36,901 nucleotides of DNA from a virus: positions 1 to 36,901 of the IMG/VR virus record IMGVR_UViG_3300005537_000043; one strand, 5' to 3'. Below the pieces are notes generated by a model. The model did no database searches, was not told the origin of the DNA, and was given only the letters and a program-made list of their open reading frames with translations. The position numbers and the translations under genes were made by a program. Below, one piece after another: positions 28,175 to 36,901 of this stretch; the first letter of the stretch is position 1; the number at the start of each line of letters is the position of its first letter.

Positions 28175-29119
28175 ATGGCCGCTCCGACATGGAGACTAGC
28201 CGTCGGTCTTGCTAAAGAGACAACTTGGGGAACGGCTGTTACGGCCACCACGTTTTATCCAGTCAAGAAGCCGAGCGGTTTTGTCCCGCAATACGAAGAC
28301 ATAGAAGACACCGACTACCGAAATAACGCGTCTGCATTGCAGGCGTATTACGAAGGTGTCGGACAGACGCCGGTCGATACCGGAGACATGTTGTTCTTCC
28401 CTGACGATTCCGGTCATTGGTTGATGGCCCTCCTTGGGGCCGACGCGATTTCCGGCGCTGGTCCGTATACGCACGCCTTGACGCTACTAAACACAGCGCT
28501 ACCGCCTTCGTATACGGTCGTCAAATATGACTCGCTGATTGCGACCTCGCGCCAAGTGGCCGGTGTCCGTGTTAGCGAAGTTATTTTGAAGTTCTCGACC
28601 AAAGGTAAGCTGACCATTGCCGCTAAGGGCATTGGAAAGATCGCTGGTACGATTGCCAAGCCGACCGAAGCATATTCGGCGGCGAGCGCCTATCTCGGCT
28701 GGCAGGCTTCCGCAACTGTTAGCGCTGCGAACACGAAGCTTGAGGAAGGAGAAATTCGGCTTACGCGTACGCTTGAGCCGATCTTTGGCGCCAACAATTC
28801 TCAGGACATGACCGATCAGATGGTTGATGTTCTTTCGGTCACTGGTAGCCTGACCTTCGCCCCGGTGGACGACACGGAAAAAGCCTACTACACCAACAAC
28901 ACGCAGCCGAACGTTTCGATTGTCTTTACGTCAGGAACGAACACGTTAACCCTTCAGATGTCAAAGGCTGCTTTCGCGAAGGGCTCCGACATTGACCACG
29001 GCTCCAAGTACGCAAAATTCCGCACGCCATTTAAGGCGGTTGCGAACGCCACAGACGCCGGTACGGGCAACGCACCATTTAAGGCCACTCTCGTTAACGG
29101 CAAGAGCGCCGCGTACTAA
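28175..29119 (+). CDS. Major tail (tube) protein
   Basis: 314 residues. Opens WRLAVGLAKETTWGTAVTAT, characteristic of phage tail-tube proteins, with a beta-rich body including QVAGVRVSEVILKFSTKGKL, then TIAAKGIGKIAG, and KLEEGEIRLTRTLEPIFGAN. Ring subunits stack into the tail tube around the tape measure. A terminator follows, and chaperones and tape measure lie immediately after, the canonical siphophage order. Confidence 0.83.
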   Translation: MAAPTWRLAVGLAKETTWGTAVTATTFYPVKKPSGFVPQYEDIEDTDYRNNASALQAYYEGVGQTPVDTGDMLFFPDDSGHWLMALLGADAISGAGPYTHALTLLNTALPPSYTVVKYDSLIATSRQVAGVRVSEVILKFSTKGKLTIAAKGIGKIAGTIAKPTEAYSAASAYLGWQASATVSAANTKLEEGEIRLTRTLEPIFGANNSQDMTDQMVDVLSVTGSLTFAPVDDTEKAYYTNNTQPNVSIVFTSGTNTLTLQMSKAAFAKGSDIDHGSKYAKFRTPFKAVANATDAGTGNAPFKATLVNGKSAAY

Positions 29120-29131
29120 TCCGCAAGACCT

Positions 29132-29169
29132 AACCCCGCCCGGCTCGCGTAAGCGTCCTGGCGGGGTTT
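29132..29169 (+). terminator. Rho-independent terminator after major tail gene
   Basis: Nine-bp stem AACCCCGCC (29132-29140) with GGCGGGGTT (29160-29168), 19-nt loop and a following TTCTCGTT. Likely reduces read-through from the highly expressed tail tube gene into tail assembly genes. Confidence 0.78.
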
Positions 29170-29190
29170 CTCGTTATAAGGAGAAAACGT

Positions 29191-29613
29191 TTGCCGAAGC
29201 TCGTAATGACTAGTAGCGGCGTTGACACTTTCAAGCTGCCGGTTAGCGGTGTAACTGTCGTGATGCGGCGGAAGGCTACGGGCGGCGACATTAGCGATGT
29301 GATTCAGGCTGTCCGTGGCGATCAAGGATTCAATTCTCGACATAGCTACGCCCTTTTCCTTCGGTATATGTCTGCCACGCTCATTGAATCTTGGGACGCC
29401 GTAGATGATGAAGGCAACCCTATTCCGGTTTCGCCGCAAACGCTTGTCGCGATCCAGGATCAGCACGATTACGAAAAGATCACGACCGAAGCGGGCGCTC
29501 GCACTGAGCTTAGGGATGAGAAAGACGAAGCCCCTTTAGAGGAACCCTCCTCGACATCTTCACAGGAAAAGAAGTCGAGCCCAGAGACATCCCCGGACTT
29601 CTCCTCGAACTAG
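29191..29613 (+). CDS. Tail assembly chaperone, short form
   Basis: 140 residues from TTG 29191 with AAGGAG upstream. The folded part is about 1-112 (DTFKLPVSGVTVVMRRKATG, ISDVIQAVRGDQ). The last 25 residues are low-complexity Ser/Glu (SSTSSQEKKSSPE), typical of the zero-frame end beyond a frameshift site. It is the analogue of lambda gpG: it coats the tape measure and helps tube assembly. The longer form is listed separately. Confidence 0.85.
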   Translation: MPKLVMTSSGVDTFKLPVSGVTVVMRRKATGGDISDVIQAVRGDQGFNSRHSYALFLRYMSATLIESWDAVDDEGNPIPVSPQTLVAIQDQHDYEKITTEAGARTELRDEKDEAPLEEPSSTSSQEKKSSPETSPDFSSN

Positions 29614-29762
29614 AACTCCTTCAACTATTAGGCGAGGAATACCCGAACACCATTTGGACCCTTGAAGGGTTGCGTCGGCTCGATATTCAGACGATAGCCG
29701 ACCTGCGAACGATCGTCACTTATCGCCGCGATATACGCGGCACTCCCGAGGTAACAGAGTAG
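29191..29762 (+). CDS. Tail assembly chaperone, long form by -1 frameshift
   Basis: Slippage at CCCTTTA (29532-29538), positioned in frame as C CCT TTA, would join the first 116 codons to 74 codons in the -1 frame (about 190 aa). That frame reads GTLLDIFTGKEVEPRDIPGL, then QLLGEEYPNTIWTLEGLRRL and ends at TAG 29760-29762, one base before the tape-measure ATG. It has no start codon of its own. This is the gpG/gpGT arrangement conserved in long-tailed phages. A second, less canonical GGAAAAG lies at 29575-29581. Confidence 0.85.
29532..29538 (+). promoter_or_regulatory. Programmed -1 frameshift slippery heptamer CCCTTTA
   Basis: A perfect X XXY YYZ heptamer in the chaperone reading frame, just upstream of the point where the -1 frame becomes protein-like. 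A small hairpin (GAGG/CCTC, 29539-29549) follows almost at once. Confidence 0.75.
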
Positions 29763-31739
29763 ATGGGCGTTGAAAGAGCGGAGCTAGAAGTTGTCATAAG
29801 CTCCCAGGCTGATCGCGTCCTCGCGGGGCTCGCATCCTTTGAGCGCGCCCTAGAGCGGACCGAAAAGGCTCATATCGCGGCTGGCAATGCCGCCGATCGC
29901 CAAAGCGTCCATATAAACCACTTGGGGCATGTGATGGAGCAGGCCGCACAGCGCTCCGAATTCCTGGCCTTGGGCTTTGAGCATTTCCGAAGCATCATGG
30001 CCGGTGGCGCGATTAGTTTCGGACTGTTCGAGCTTATCCATTCAACGGTCGCATTTGACGAACAACTCGCTCGACTGACGCAGCGTTTCCAAGGCGACGC
30101 GGAAGCCGCTTCAACTTGGCTTGAGATTAGCAAACTAACCGGCGTCGAGCTACCTACCATCGAGAAGGCGATCTCAAAGCTTTCGGTCGCCGTTGAAGGT
30201 CATATCCCGGCCTTGCGGCAAATGGGGATTGCGACTGTTGACGCGAAGGGAAACTATCTAAGCCTCAGCACCATCCTTCTTCAGTCGGCGGACTACTTCA
30301 AGGCTCATGCCGGTGCGACAGACAACGCGGCGCTAGCTCAGCAGCTATTCGGTAAGGGCGGCAAAGACTTATTGCCGATTCTCGAAAAAGGCCGCGATGC
30401 TTTGAACGCCGTCACCGAGGAGGCCCGCAAATACGGGCTTATTCTCGGTGTCGATGCAGTCCAGCGAAATGCGGCGTTTGCGGAACAACTGAAGGCATCC
30501 GAAATGGCTATTAGGGGCCTGACGACCAGTTTGGGTAATGCTCTACTTCCGGGTATCGCAGCCCTCGCGCAAGGTCTTTCTCGCATTGTTGAAATGAATC
30601 TTCCGGCATTCATCGCCGGAATTAATCGCGCCGTTAGCTACATCATTGGCTTTGTCGAGGGCCTAACAGGAACAACCCTCGCGGTTGATGAGAACGCCCA
30701 AAAGATAGCCGATCTCGCACGCGCGACTGACGGCTACGGCAACGAGGCCGATTCTGCGGCCAATAGCTCTAAGGCGTTTGCGGCAGCGGAGAAGCAGATT
30801 CGCGAAGAAGCCCGCGACGCAACGGCAGCGATCGACGCTCAGATTCGCTCGCTGGAGCGCGAACAGCAACAGGAGCAATTCGGCGACAAGATGGCGCAGT
30901 TGCGCCAGGACCGCGCGGACAAGGCGAAGAAGGTTGCTGACGAGCAGGCGAAATATGACGCCGAAATCTTGCTTGGCAATTTTGGCGCGGCCAAAGACGT
31001 TAACGCGAAACTCACAATCGCCAAGGAAGAACTAGCTAAGGCTGAAAAGGCGATAACTCGCGCCAGTACCGATGAGCAACGCAAGACGCTTATCGACCAC
31101 CTGAAGGATCAACAGAAGGCGATTCAAGAGGATTCGCAAAAGCGAATCGAGGCAATGCAGGCAGCCGCCGACGGAATGACTAGGGCCATTGTCGCGGCTG
31201 GACCCGCGATGTCATCAGCAATGGCGGCAAGCGGTAAGGACATGGCCGACAAGCTGAAATTCGCCATGGATGCAGGCGCCGAGGCGACCGGTAAATCCGT
31301 GGCCGAAAAGCTCGCCGCGCAATTTAAGGCGGGCGACTGGAAGAACGTGGGCGAAACAGTCGGGGAGGCTGTCGGAACCGGCATCATGACCGCTCTAGGA
31401 AACAAGTTTAAAGAGTGGTGGGAACACTTTCTCCGCGATGGCGAACTTGATCCAAGCGGAAGGCCACGCGGCGGCCAGCAACTCAATCTCTTACAACTAC
31501 TCATGGACTCCGCTGCAATTGCCGGTTCATTCGCCGAGGGCGGTTATGTGCCGGGCATCGCGGGCGAGCCGAAGCTTATTAAGGCTCATGCGGGTGAACA
31601 AGTGCTTACGCCTGCCCAACAGCAGCAGCGTGGCGGTGGAGGAAACAGCGTGAGCATCACAATTTACGGCGCTACCGATACTGCCGAGACTGAGCGCGTC
31701 GTTCGTCGCGTCCTCATGGACGCATTGGGGACAGCTTAA
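29763..31739 (+). CDS. Tail tape measure protein
   Basis: 658 residues, long and mostly helical. N-terminus VERAELEVVISSQADRVLAG, a membrane-like patch near 80-95 (IMAGGAISFGLFELI), a second hydrophobic region about 255-300, and coiled coils about 335-480 (ATAAIDAQIRSLEREQQQEQ). C-terminus FAEGGYVPGIAGEPKLIKAH, then AGEQVLTPAQQQQ is standard for tape measures. Position right after the frameshifted chaperones settles the call. At roughly 0.15 nm per residue it predicts a tail near 100 nm. Confidence 0.93.
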   Translation: MGVERAELEVVISSQADRVLAGLASFERALERTEKAHIAAGNAADRQSVHINHLGHVMEQAAQRSEFLALGFEHFRSIMAGGAISFGLFELIHSTVAFDEQLARLTQRFQGDAEAASTWLEISKLTGVELPTIEKAISKLSVAVEGHIPALRQMGIATVDAKGNYLSLSTILLQSADYFKAHAGATDNAALAQQLFGKGGKDLLPILEKGRDALNAVTEEARKYGLILGVDAVQRNAAFAEQLKASEMAIRGLTTSLGNALLPGIAALAQGLSRIVEMNLPAFIAGINRAVSYIIGFVEGLTGTTLAVDENAQKIADLARATDGYGNEADSAANSSKAFAAAEKQIREEARDATAAIDAQIRSLEREQQQEQFGDKMAQLRQDRADKAKKVADEQAKYDAEILLGNFGAAKDVNAKLTIAKEELAKAEKAITRASTDEQRKTLIDHLKDQQKAIQEDSQKRIEAMQAAADGMTRAIVAAGPAMSSAMAASGKDMADKLKFAMDAGAEATGKSVAEKLAAQFKAGDWKNVGETVGEAVGTGIMTALGNKFKEWWEHFLRDGELDPSGRPRGGQQLNLLQLLMDSAAIAGSFAEGGYVPGIAGEPKLIKAHAGEQVLTPAQQQQRGGGGNSVSITIYGATDTAETERVVRRVLMDALGTA

Positions 31740-31741
31740 AG

Positions 31742-33658
31742 GTGCGAATTAACGGCATTCTAGATTTCGGCGCCTCTCATCCATTTCGATCAGTTGAAGC
31801 CGGTCAGGTGATGGGAAGCGCAACCGTTGAGGGTAGGGGCGAAATTCCCTATCCTCGCGGCGGCAAAGCTGAATACATGACCGTTTCATTTTGGGTCCGC
31901 GACTTTCAGGGACGCGGCGGCAATGCGGCAAATAGCGCAGCATCGCTCAAGCTCCTTCTTCGACAACTCGAAGAATTTGTCGGAAACCGGGACATGAACC
32001 CGGCCTATATCGAATGGGAAGCGACGGCGGATCCTAACGGAACCAATAACACGACCGAGCACGATGGATGGTGGATCATCCACGCGCCCGTAAGCGCCGA
32101 GCGTCGCACGATTCAAGCGGGCATCGTCAAAGTCCGCATGAACGTGACGAAAGTCGCGGGACCGGCGCCGGTGGGTGTCGGTCTCTGGTATACGGGGGGT
32201 AAGCTTTCTTCGCCATCGCCGTTTTCGGGAGCAGCGCTAAACCTCCTTTCTCTCCCGGTCGGGTCTACATCGTTTGAATCTTCATTCGTACGCACAGGTG
32301 CCGAAGGCGCGATTCGCTGCATCCTCTCACCGTCCGCAACCATTGAATCCTTCGTTCTTCCGACAGTTATTACAAATCTATGGAAGGGCGGCGTACACGT
32401 TTACGATACAATCAATACGATTACGAATCCCGTTCCGACAACGGGCGGCACATTCGTACATGCGAATTGGGTCGAGGTTTTTAGCTCAAAACATAACTTC
32501 GTAGGCGATTGCGTCATTACGAACGGACTGCAATTAATCTTGACGCAAGCCGGACAAGGAAACCACGCGCTATATATTTGGAATACGGCGCTCGCAACCG
32601 CCAATTGGCAATTATGGGCTTCGCTTGCGTATCTCGATAGTGCGGGGTCTTCTGGCGGTGTAATTCGGAATTACTCATTTCAGCGGATCAGTCCCGAGGA
32701 ATGCAGCCTCGTTACTGAAATGGATTCGGCTACTCCGAATCTTGCTAGATTTTTATTCCGTCTTCAGCGTGGCCGTTACGAAATCCGAGTGGATTACACG
32801 CCGCGAACCGCCAGTGACGCTAGTCAATATAAGCTGGAATTGATATTCTCATCTACTCAGAAAATCCAGTACAACCACTCGCGCGTAGGAGATATCACTT
32901 TTGAGAATCCAGCCGTTGACTCGACATATGGATATTCCGGCATTTTCGGTACGGTGGTCGCCTCACCCTTCATAGGCGGATTTCTCTATCGAGACCAGCC
33001 GGGTTCATTGCAGTCCGGGACTCTAGGCGCAACCACATTCATTACCGGTGACAGCACTCTATTGGCGAAAGACGCCACGCGATCTTATGGAGTGTTCGCG
33101 ATCCCATTTGGAGTGAGCGGGATATATTCGCCTGCAAACCTTCAGGCTGAGGGTGAGTCGGGAACGCTCTCTGCAGGGTGGTCGTCTGTCGCGGATGGCG
33201 CAGCTTCAAACGCTAATGCTATTAAGTATGCTGCCGGTTCAGTAAGCGTTAATCAGGTTGCTTTCGGAAGCGCGTGGACGCCGCCCGCCGGGACATATGA
33301 CGTCTGGTTCCGAATGAAAGTCGGAAATGCGGCCGGAGCCGCTAACGAAATGAATGTAGGGCTAGCGCTCGGTGATCTTTCTAACTGGATTACTGGATTT
33401 CCCGCCACATATAAGCCAAACCTGTTAACGACAAGCTACGCTTGGTATCGCGCGGGCACGGTCGCTCTACCGACAGGGCAAAGTCCCGCGACGGTTCGAT
33501 TCCTGGCACAAGCGGTAAACGTGGCCGCGAGCACCGATTGGTTTGTCGATGAAGCAGTCTTAGTTCCAAAAATCCTGACCGCCGACAATCGCGGCCCACA
33601 AGACCTCTGGCAGCAATTCATCTACGACCGCGAAGCGAAGCTTATACGGCTTCCTTAG
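31742..33658 (+). CDS. Distal-tail-like protein with C-terminal sugar-binding-like domain
   Basis: 638 residues from GTG 31742. Residues 1-150 (DFGASHPFRSVEAGQVMGSA, MTVSFWVRDFQG, WWIIHAPVSAERRTIQAGIV) resemble a Dit-type tail-tip domain. A large beta-sandwich-like middle follows. The C-terminal portion (about 465-610: NLQAEGESGTLSAGWSSVAD, AGTYDVWFRMKVGN, WFVDEAVLVPK) looks like a jelly-roll carbohydrate-binding module. Position after the tape measure supports a distal-tail or adhesion role. Sugar binding is inferred from layout only. Confidence 0.7.
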   Translation: MRINGILDFGASHPFRSVEAGQVMGSATVEGRGEIPYPRGGKAEYMTVSFWVRDFQGRGGNAANSAASLKLLLRQLEEFVGNRDMNPAYIEWEATADPNGTNNTTEHDGWWIIHAPVSAERRTIQAGIVKVRMNVTKVAGPAPVGVGLWYTGGKLSSPSPFSGAALNLLSLPVGSTSFESSFVRTGAEGAIRCILSPSATIESFVLPTVITNLWKGGVHVYDTINTITNPVPTTGGTFVHANWVEVFSSKHNFVGDCVITNGLQLILTQAGQGNHALYIWNTALATANWQLWASLAYLDSAGSSGGVIRNYSFQRISPEECSLVTEMDSATPNLARFLFRLQRGRYEIRVDYTPRTASDASQYKLELIFSSTQKIQYNHSRVGDITFENPAVDSTYGYSGIFGTVVASPFIGGFLYRDQPGSLQSGTLGATTFITGDSTLLAKDATRSYGVFAIPFGVSGIYSPANLQAEGESGTLSAGWSSVADGAASNANAIKYAAGSVSVNQVAFGSAWTPPAGTYDVWFRMKVGNAAGAANEMNVGLALGDLSNWITGFPATYKPNLLTTSYAWYRAGTVALPTGQSPATVRFLAQAVNVAASTDWFVDEAVLVPKILTADNRGPQDLWQQFIYDREAKLIRLP

Positions 33659-33692
33659 CCTTCCTTCAGGCATCACGGAGTGCAATAACTAA

Positions 33693-36194
33693 ATGGCCGA
33701 CGATCCCTTAGTTCCGTACCTGCAATATCAGGTTCTTCATCCCGTAACCGGCACCGTATTAATCAGCAACCTTCAGCACACCAATTCGGATAAGTGGGAC
33801 GTACGGTTCATGCAGGGCGCATCGAGCGCCGCCTCAATCGGAACCTTTGAGATCCCGCTTATTCCGCCCGGGGCTGAAGGCCATAAGGCGGCGAAGGCCG
33901 ACTATGACAAACTGGATTATGGGCAGCGAATCGAGGGGTATCTAGGCAAGGTTGGCGCCGGAGATCCGAAATTCTCCGGCGTCATTCGCAAGCTACCGAA
34001 AGACATTGGTCGTTACTCAATCACAGGCGAGGACTCGATCAGTCTTCTTCGAGACATGCGGACGAACCGCAGCGAGTATCTAAGTCTCGGAACCGACAAG
34101 CTCTTTAAGTTCGCCCTACGCGGTTGGTCGCTCGTCAAAGGTGACGACTTCACAGGCGATCTAAGCGCTTACACCAATAACGCATCATGGACGCAGGCTA
34201 CATACCCGGATAACACCGGAATGAAATGCGTCACCAACTCCACGACCGGCGGCATTAAGTGGCTCTATACGACAACCAGTTACGCGAACGCGAACTATGC
34301 CGACTGCTTCGTAGAGGGCATCTTTCGCGTAACGATGGGGACGGACGCGACCATTGCCGGTGAAGCTGGCATCGTTGCCGCGCTCACCGATACAAATAAC
34401 TACATCTATGCCCGCGCCTTCGCGCGGTATGTCGCAGCATCGACACGATGGGAAATCGACGCGGAGATTCACCAAGTCTCAGCCGGAGTAGATACGCGTA
34501 AAGCGCGCCTCCCGATTGCAATAGTGATGGCGTCAAACCCACTTCGACTCGCTCCGCTGCAATTGATCGGGAAGCGCGGAACCTTCGCCGGTGGGACGTT
34601 CACGCCAGATTCGGCCGGTGCCGATTATCTGTGGCGCCTCGTCCTCAATGGCTATGACGGTAACTGTACTTGGGTACAGACCGGCGCGGGAGCGTCAACG
34701 TCCGGCGCGGTCGGCCTCCGTTGGTTTGCCAATGCTGGCGGCGCTCCGCAAGTTTGGGCAACGCAACTTTGTTTTGCTAACCGAACGGCGATGTTTCAGA
34801 ACGGCGCCGTTACGGTCGGCTCGCTTGCGATTGCGCAAACGCTTTCGGAAGCTCAGCACCTAGACATCATTCATCAGGCAGCGATAACCGAAGGCTTCCA
34901 ATTCCGAAAGAATCCAAAGACCGGACTCAATAACGACACGATGGATTTTGGTGCAATCGGGGCCGACCTAACCGCAAGTGTTAGATTCACCGAGGGCGAC
35001 AACCTCGTTACTCCGGGCGTTTCGCTCGAACCAAACGCCGAGGCTCCGGCGACTGATATTCGCCTTCAAATTGCGCCGGGACCGGACGCGGCGGAAATCG
35101 TCTACCGCAACCTTTCGGCGAGCGGTATCTCTAAATACGGATGGCGTACCGAAACCGTTCAGGCGCAGAACATGGCCGACACAAAGAGCGCCATCAATCT
35201 AAGCAAGACGGTTTCTGACCTTAAAGCAAAGCCGGGAACGGCAAAGCGCTTTACGGTCTATCGTGATGCGGCAACCGCCGACAAATGGCGCGAGGGCGAT
35301 ACGGTCCTTGTTCATCAACCAACATCAGCAATCTTCAACGCTCCCGTTCTCGTTCAGGGCTACACATTCTATGGCGGAAAGCCGACCATGGACATCATCG
35401 GCGATCAGTATTCGCTCGAATACAACGCCGATTATCAGATTCGCCGCATTCAACAGACCATCGAGAGATTGTCTGCCGGTGTATCCGGTGTCACCCCCTC
35501 CGGGCCTAGCGGTCTTGTCTATGACAACCGATACGGGACGCCGTACATTGCTAACTGGCCTAGCGGTTTGCAGCCGGTTAGTACGGGCTTTCCTTGTCGG
35601 ATCATCTTCTTTATTCCGACAAACCTTCTTGCTTTACAGAAGGTAACCGTTAGTTTCGCGCTCGTTGCATTTCGCAGCGGACAGCAATCGACTAGTGCGG
35701 GCGGAAGTGCGCACAACCATAGCGTTAGCGGACAAACAGCATCGGCGACGACATCAGGCAACCAAGGTGCTAACCACCTACACACCATCACGATTAATAG
35801 CGGGCTTGCTGGAAATACGGTTTTCTATGACAGCCTAGGCGTAGGACTACAGGCATCAACGGGCGGCACAGTCGGTACAAGCACAGAAAACGCGACTCAT
35901 ACGCATGGCGTTCCCGCGACGGCCGTTAGCGCGGCAACCTCAAGTTCTGACAGTACCCATACGCACGCCCTCAACGCTCCGAATGCGATCTATGAAACAG
36001 GTGCGGCGTCCGGAGCAACCGTCATTCTCGACGGAACAACGATTCTCGCCGGTCCCTATAACGCGGACCAGTTCGAGCTAGACATCACGCAATTTCTAAC
36101 CGGGAGCGGGAAGCATGAAGTACAGATCACGTCAACCGCGCTCGGCGGGATCTTCGGTCACGTCCAGGTTATCGGCTTGGTTAAGAGCAACTAG
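33693..36194 (+). CDS. Tail tip/hub protein with inserted lectin-like domain and HxH tip
   Basis: 833 residues. The N-terminus (VLISNLQHTNSDKWDVRFMQ, then QRIEGYLGKV, FSGVIRKLPKDIGRYSITGE) and the return at about 375-590 (LDIIHQAAITEGFQFRKNPK, VLVQGYTFYGGKPTMDIIGD) resemble hub proteins of siphophage tail tips. Between them, about residues 147-370 form a LamG/concanavalin-like insertion (DDFTGDLSAYTN to LCFANRTAMF). The C-terminal region (about 665-760) has HNHS, HLHT, HTHG and HTHA, HxH metal-binding units typical of trimeric tail-tip fibers. Probably the receptor-binding tip. No lysozyme motif seen. Confidence 0.72.
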   Translation: MADDPLVPYLQYQVLHPVTGTVLISNLQHTNSDKWDVRFMQGASSAASIGTFEIPLIPPGAEGHKAAKADYDKLDYGQRIEGYLGKVGAGDPKFSGVIRKLPKDIGRYSITGEDSISLLRDMRTNRSEYLSLGTDKLFKFALRGWSLVKGDDFTGDLSAYTNNASWTQATYPDNTGMKCVTNSTTGGIKWLYTTTSYANANYADCFVEGIFRVTMGTDATIAGEAGIVAALTDTNNYIYARAFARYVAASTRWEIDAEIHQVSAGVDTRKARLPIAIVMASNPLRLAPLQLIGKRGTFAGGTFTPDSAGADYLWRLVLNGYDGNCTWVQTGAGASTSGAVGLRWFANAGGAPQVWATQLCFANRTAMFQNGAVTVGSLAIAQTLSEAQHLDIIHQAAITEGFQFRKNPKTGLNNDTMDFGAIGADLTASVRFTEGDNLVTPGVSLEPNAEAPATDIRLQIAPGPDAAEIVYRNLSASGISKYGWRTETVQAQNMADTKSAINLSKTVSDLKAKPGTAKRFTVYRDAATADKWREGDTVLVHQPTSAIFNAPVLVQGYTFYGGKPTMDIIGDQYSLEYNADYQIRRIQQTIERLSAGVSGVTPSGPSGLVYDNRYGTPYIANWPSGLQPVSTGFPCRIIFFIPTNLLALQKVTVSFALVAFRSGQQSTSAGGSAHNHSVSGQTASATTSGNQGANHLHTITINSGLAGNTVFYDSLGVGLQASTGGTVGTSTENATHTHGVPATAVSAATSSSDSTHTHALNAPNAIYETGAASGATVILDGTTILAGPYNADQFELDITQFLTGSGKHEVQITSTALGGIFGHVQVIGLVKSN

Positions 36195-36205
36195 GAGTTA
36201 GTGCT

Positions 36206-36574
36206 TTGGCCGCCGAAACACATAATGACGATCAGAAGGTTAGTTATACCGTTAAGGAAGTCCTGGCGCGGATTGAAGGCAAGATAGATGGCCTAGCTAT
36301 CAGTGTTGCCGCGAAAGCTGACGCAACAGCGCTAGATAAGTTGGACGGGCGCGTCACTGCCCTTGAGTTTCGCAATGAGACAAACAAAGAGCTTGCGGCG
36401 CCTTATCTGGCCGAATGGACAACCATAAAGACGACCGTCAGACGCCTAGAGGCAGCGCAAGAAGACCGGCAGGCCGTGACGCGATATAGACGTTGGCTTC
36501 TCGCTAGCGTTGTTGCTGGCCTAACCGCACTAGCGGCGTTGGTCGGCGTGGTTACCAAGTTCAGGATTACTTAG
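36206..36574 (+). CDS. Coiled-coil protein with C-terminal membrane anchor
   Basis: 122 residues from TTG 36206 (AGGAG upstream). Residues 15-90 form heptad-rich helices (VKEVLARIEGKIDGLAISVA, AKADATALDKLDGRVTALEF). A basic RRYRRWLL-type segment precedes one hydrophobic helix (ASVVAGLTALAALVGVVTKF). Proteins of this plan downstream of tail genes are often lysis-associated (holin or spanin-like accessory), but no endolysin is within the window to confirm it. Confidence 0.58.
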   Translation: MAAETHNDDQKVSYTVKEVLARIEGKIDGLAISVAAKADATALDKLDGRVTALEFRNETNKELAAPYLAEWTTIKTTVRRLEAAQEDRQAVTRYRRWLLASVVAGLTALAALVGVVTKFRIT

Positions 36575-36649
36575 GCGCCGCAGCGTTGTAGATCCGACTC
36601 GATCGCGCTCGTTCTCTCCCTTTATCCCCCATTCACGGAGGTAATGCGT

Positions 36650-36901
36650 TTGTCTGAACCGGTATCGAAACACGCCTTTAACGCTGCGATGGAAAGGACG
36701 CTTAACCGATCCCTCGCGATTGGCTCGCAGCGTGGCGGCGAATATCTCGACTCCTGGCATATTGACAATCAAGTTACGACGTTCATAGATCACGTCCTCG
36801 CGTTGCCAATCATTCAGGGCCATGAGCGTGAGTACAAGCGACTCCTAATGGTCGCTTCGCTCGTTGACGTAAAAGACTCGCGCATGAGCGGCCCTTGGAA
36901 G
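36650..36901 (+). CDS. Hypothetical protein (partial, runs off right edge)
   Basis: The frame is open from TTG 36650 to the window end (84 codons). GGAGG (36637-36641) is 8 nt before this TTG, but only 2 nt before the ATG at 36644, so TTG is preferred. SEPVSKHAFNAAMERTLNRS, GGEYLDSWHI and LLMVASLVDVKDSRMSGPW suggest a small helical protein, somewhat like phage DUF6378/DUF1599-type proteins; low certainty. Confidence 0.55.
   Translation, partial: MSEPVSKHAFNAAMERTLNRSLAIGSQRGGEYLDSWHIDNQVTTFIDHVLALPIIQGHEREYKRLLMVASLVDVKDSRMSGPWK

Noticed and set aside
29575-29581. GGAAAAG as the tail-chaperone slippery site
   Set aside because: The P-site pairing after slippage would be poor, and the -1 frame is already protein-like upstream of it; CCCTTTA at 29532 fits better.
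1-36901. CRISPR array, insertion sequence, integrase or attachment site
   Set aside because: No direct-repeat/spacer pattern, transposase or recombinase motif, or tRNA-derived att core found; the only short-repeat cluster is the iteron array.

Overview
The window is almost entirely one tailed-phage genome or prophage: a siphophage with HK97-type head genes. A divergent immunity switch sits at the left, followed by a rightward early/replication block and a rightward late block (packaging, head, tail). No integrase, attachment site, endolysin or bacterial housekeeping gene is visible, and both ends cut through genes, so this is part of a slightly larger genome. G+C looks to be in the high 50s. 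Heavy use of TTG and GTG starts, dense start/stop overlaps, a Prim-Pol/RepA-like helicase fusion, and a small conserved protein of a type I associate with actinobacterial regulators all suggest an actinomycete-like host. That host assignment is inference.

Layout. 1-1053 (minus): two tandem XRE-type HTH regulators. 1054-1277: divergent promoters with inverted repeats (candidate operators). 1278-5591 (plus): many small early genes, an SSB-like protein and a RecB/Cas4-like nuclease. 5581-6750: an N6-adenine and a C5-cytosine DNA methyltransferase in a cassette with visibly different codon choice. 6740-11028: small early proteins plus an HD phosphohydrolase. 11025-12905: primase-polymerase/helicase. 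12906-13218: a dense array of the 8-mer AACGGACA with an AT-rich stretch and a 33-nt inverted repeat, which I read as the replication origin. 13224-15755: replication accessory genes, zinc ribbons, a Holliday-junction-resolvase-like nuclease and an HTH protein that may be the late activator. 15756-16281: a structured non-coding gap with a candidate late promoter and repeats. 16282-24387: a virion-like protein, HNH, terminase small and large subunits, portal, protease, capsid and an accessory head protein. 24458-29119: connectors, a fiber-like gene and the major tail protein. 29191-36194: tail chaperones joined by a -1 frameshift, tape measure, distal tail and tail tip. 36206-36901: a membrane-anchored coiled-coil protein and a truncated gene.

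Working together: the regulators would silence the divergent promoters during lysogeny. On induction the early operon makes the SSB-like protein, nucleases, methyltransferases (self-protection from host restriction) and the Prim-Pol/helicase, which probably acts at the adjacent iterons. The HTH protein at the end of the early block may then turn on the late operon. The most unusual signals are the iteron origin, an apparent ATA start at 1278, the CCCTTTA frameshift site, an out-of-frame C-terminal tail behind the fiber gene, and two replication-region proteins with SSB-like acidic C-terminal tips.
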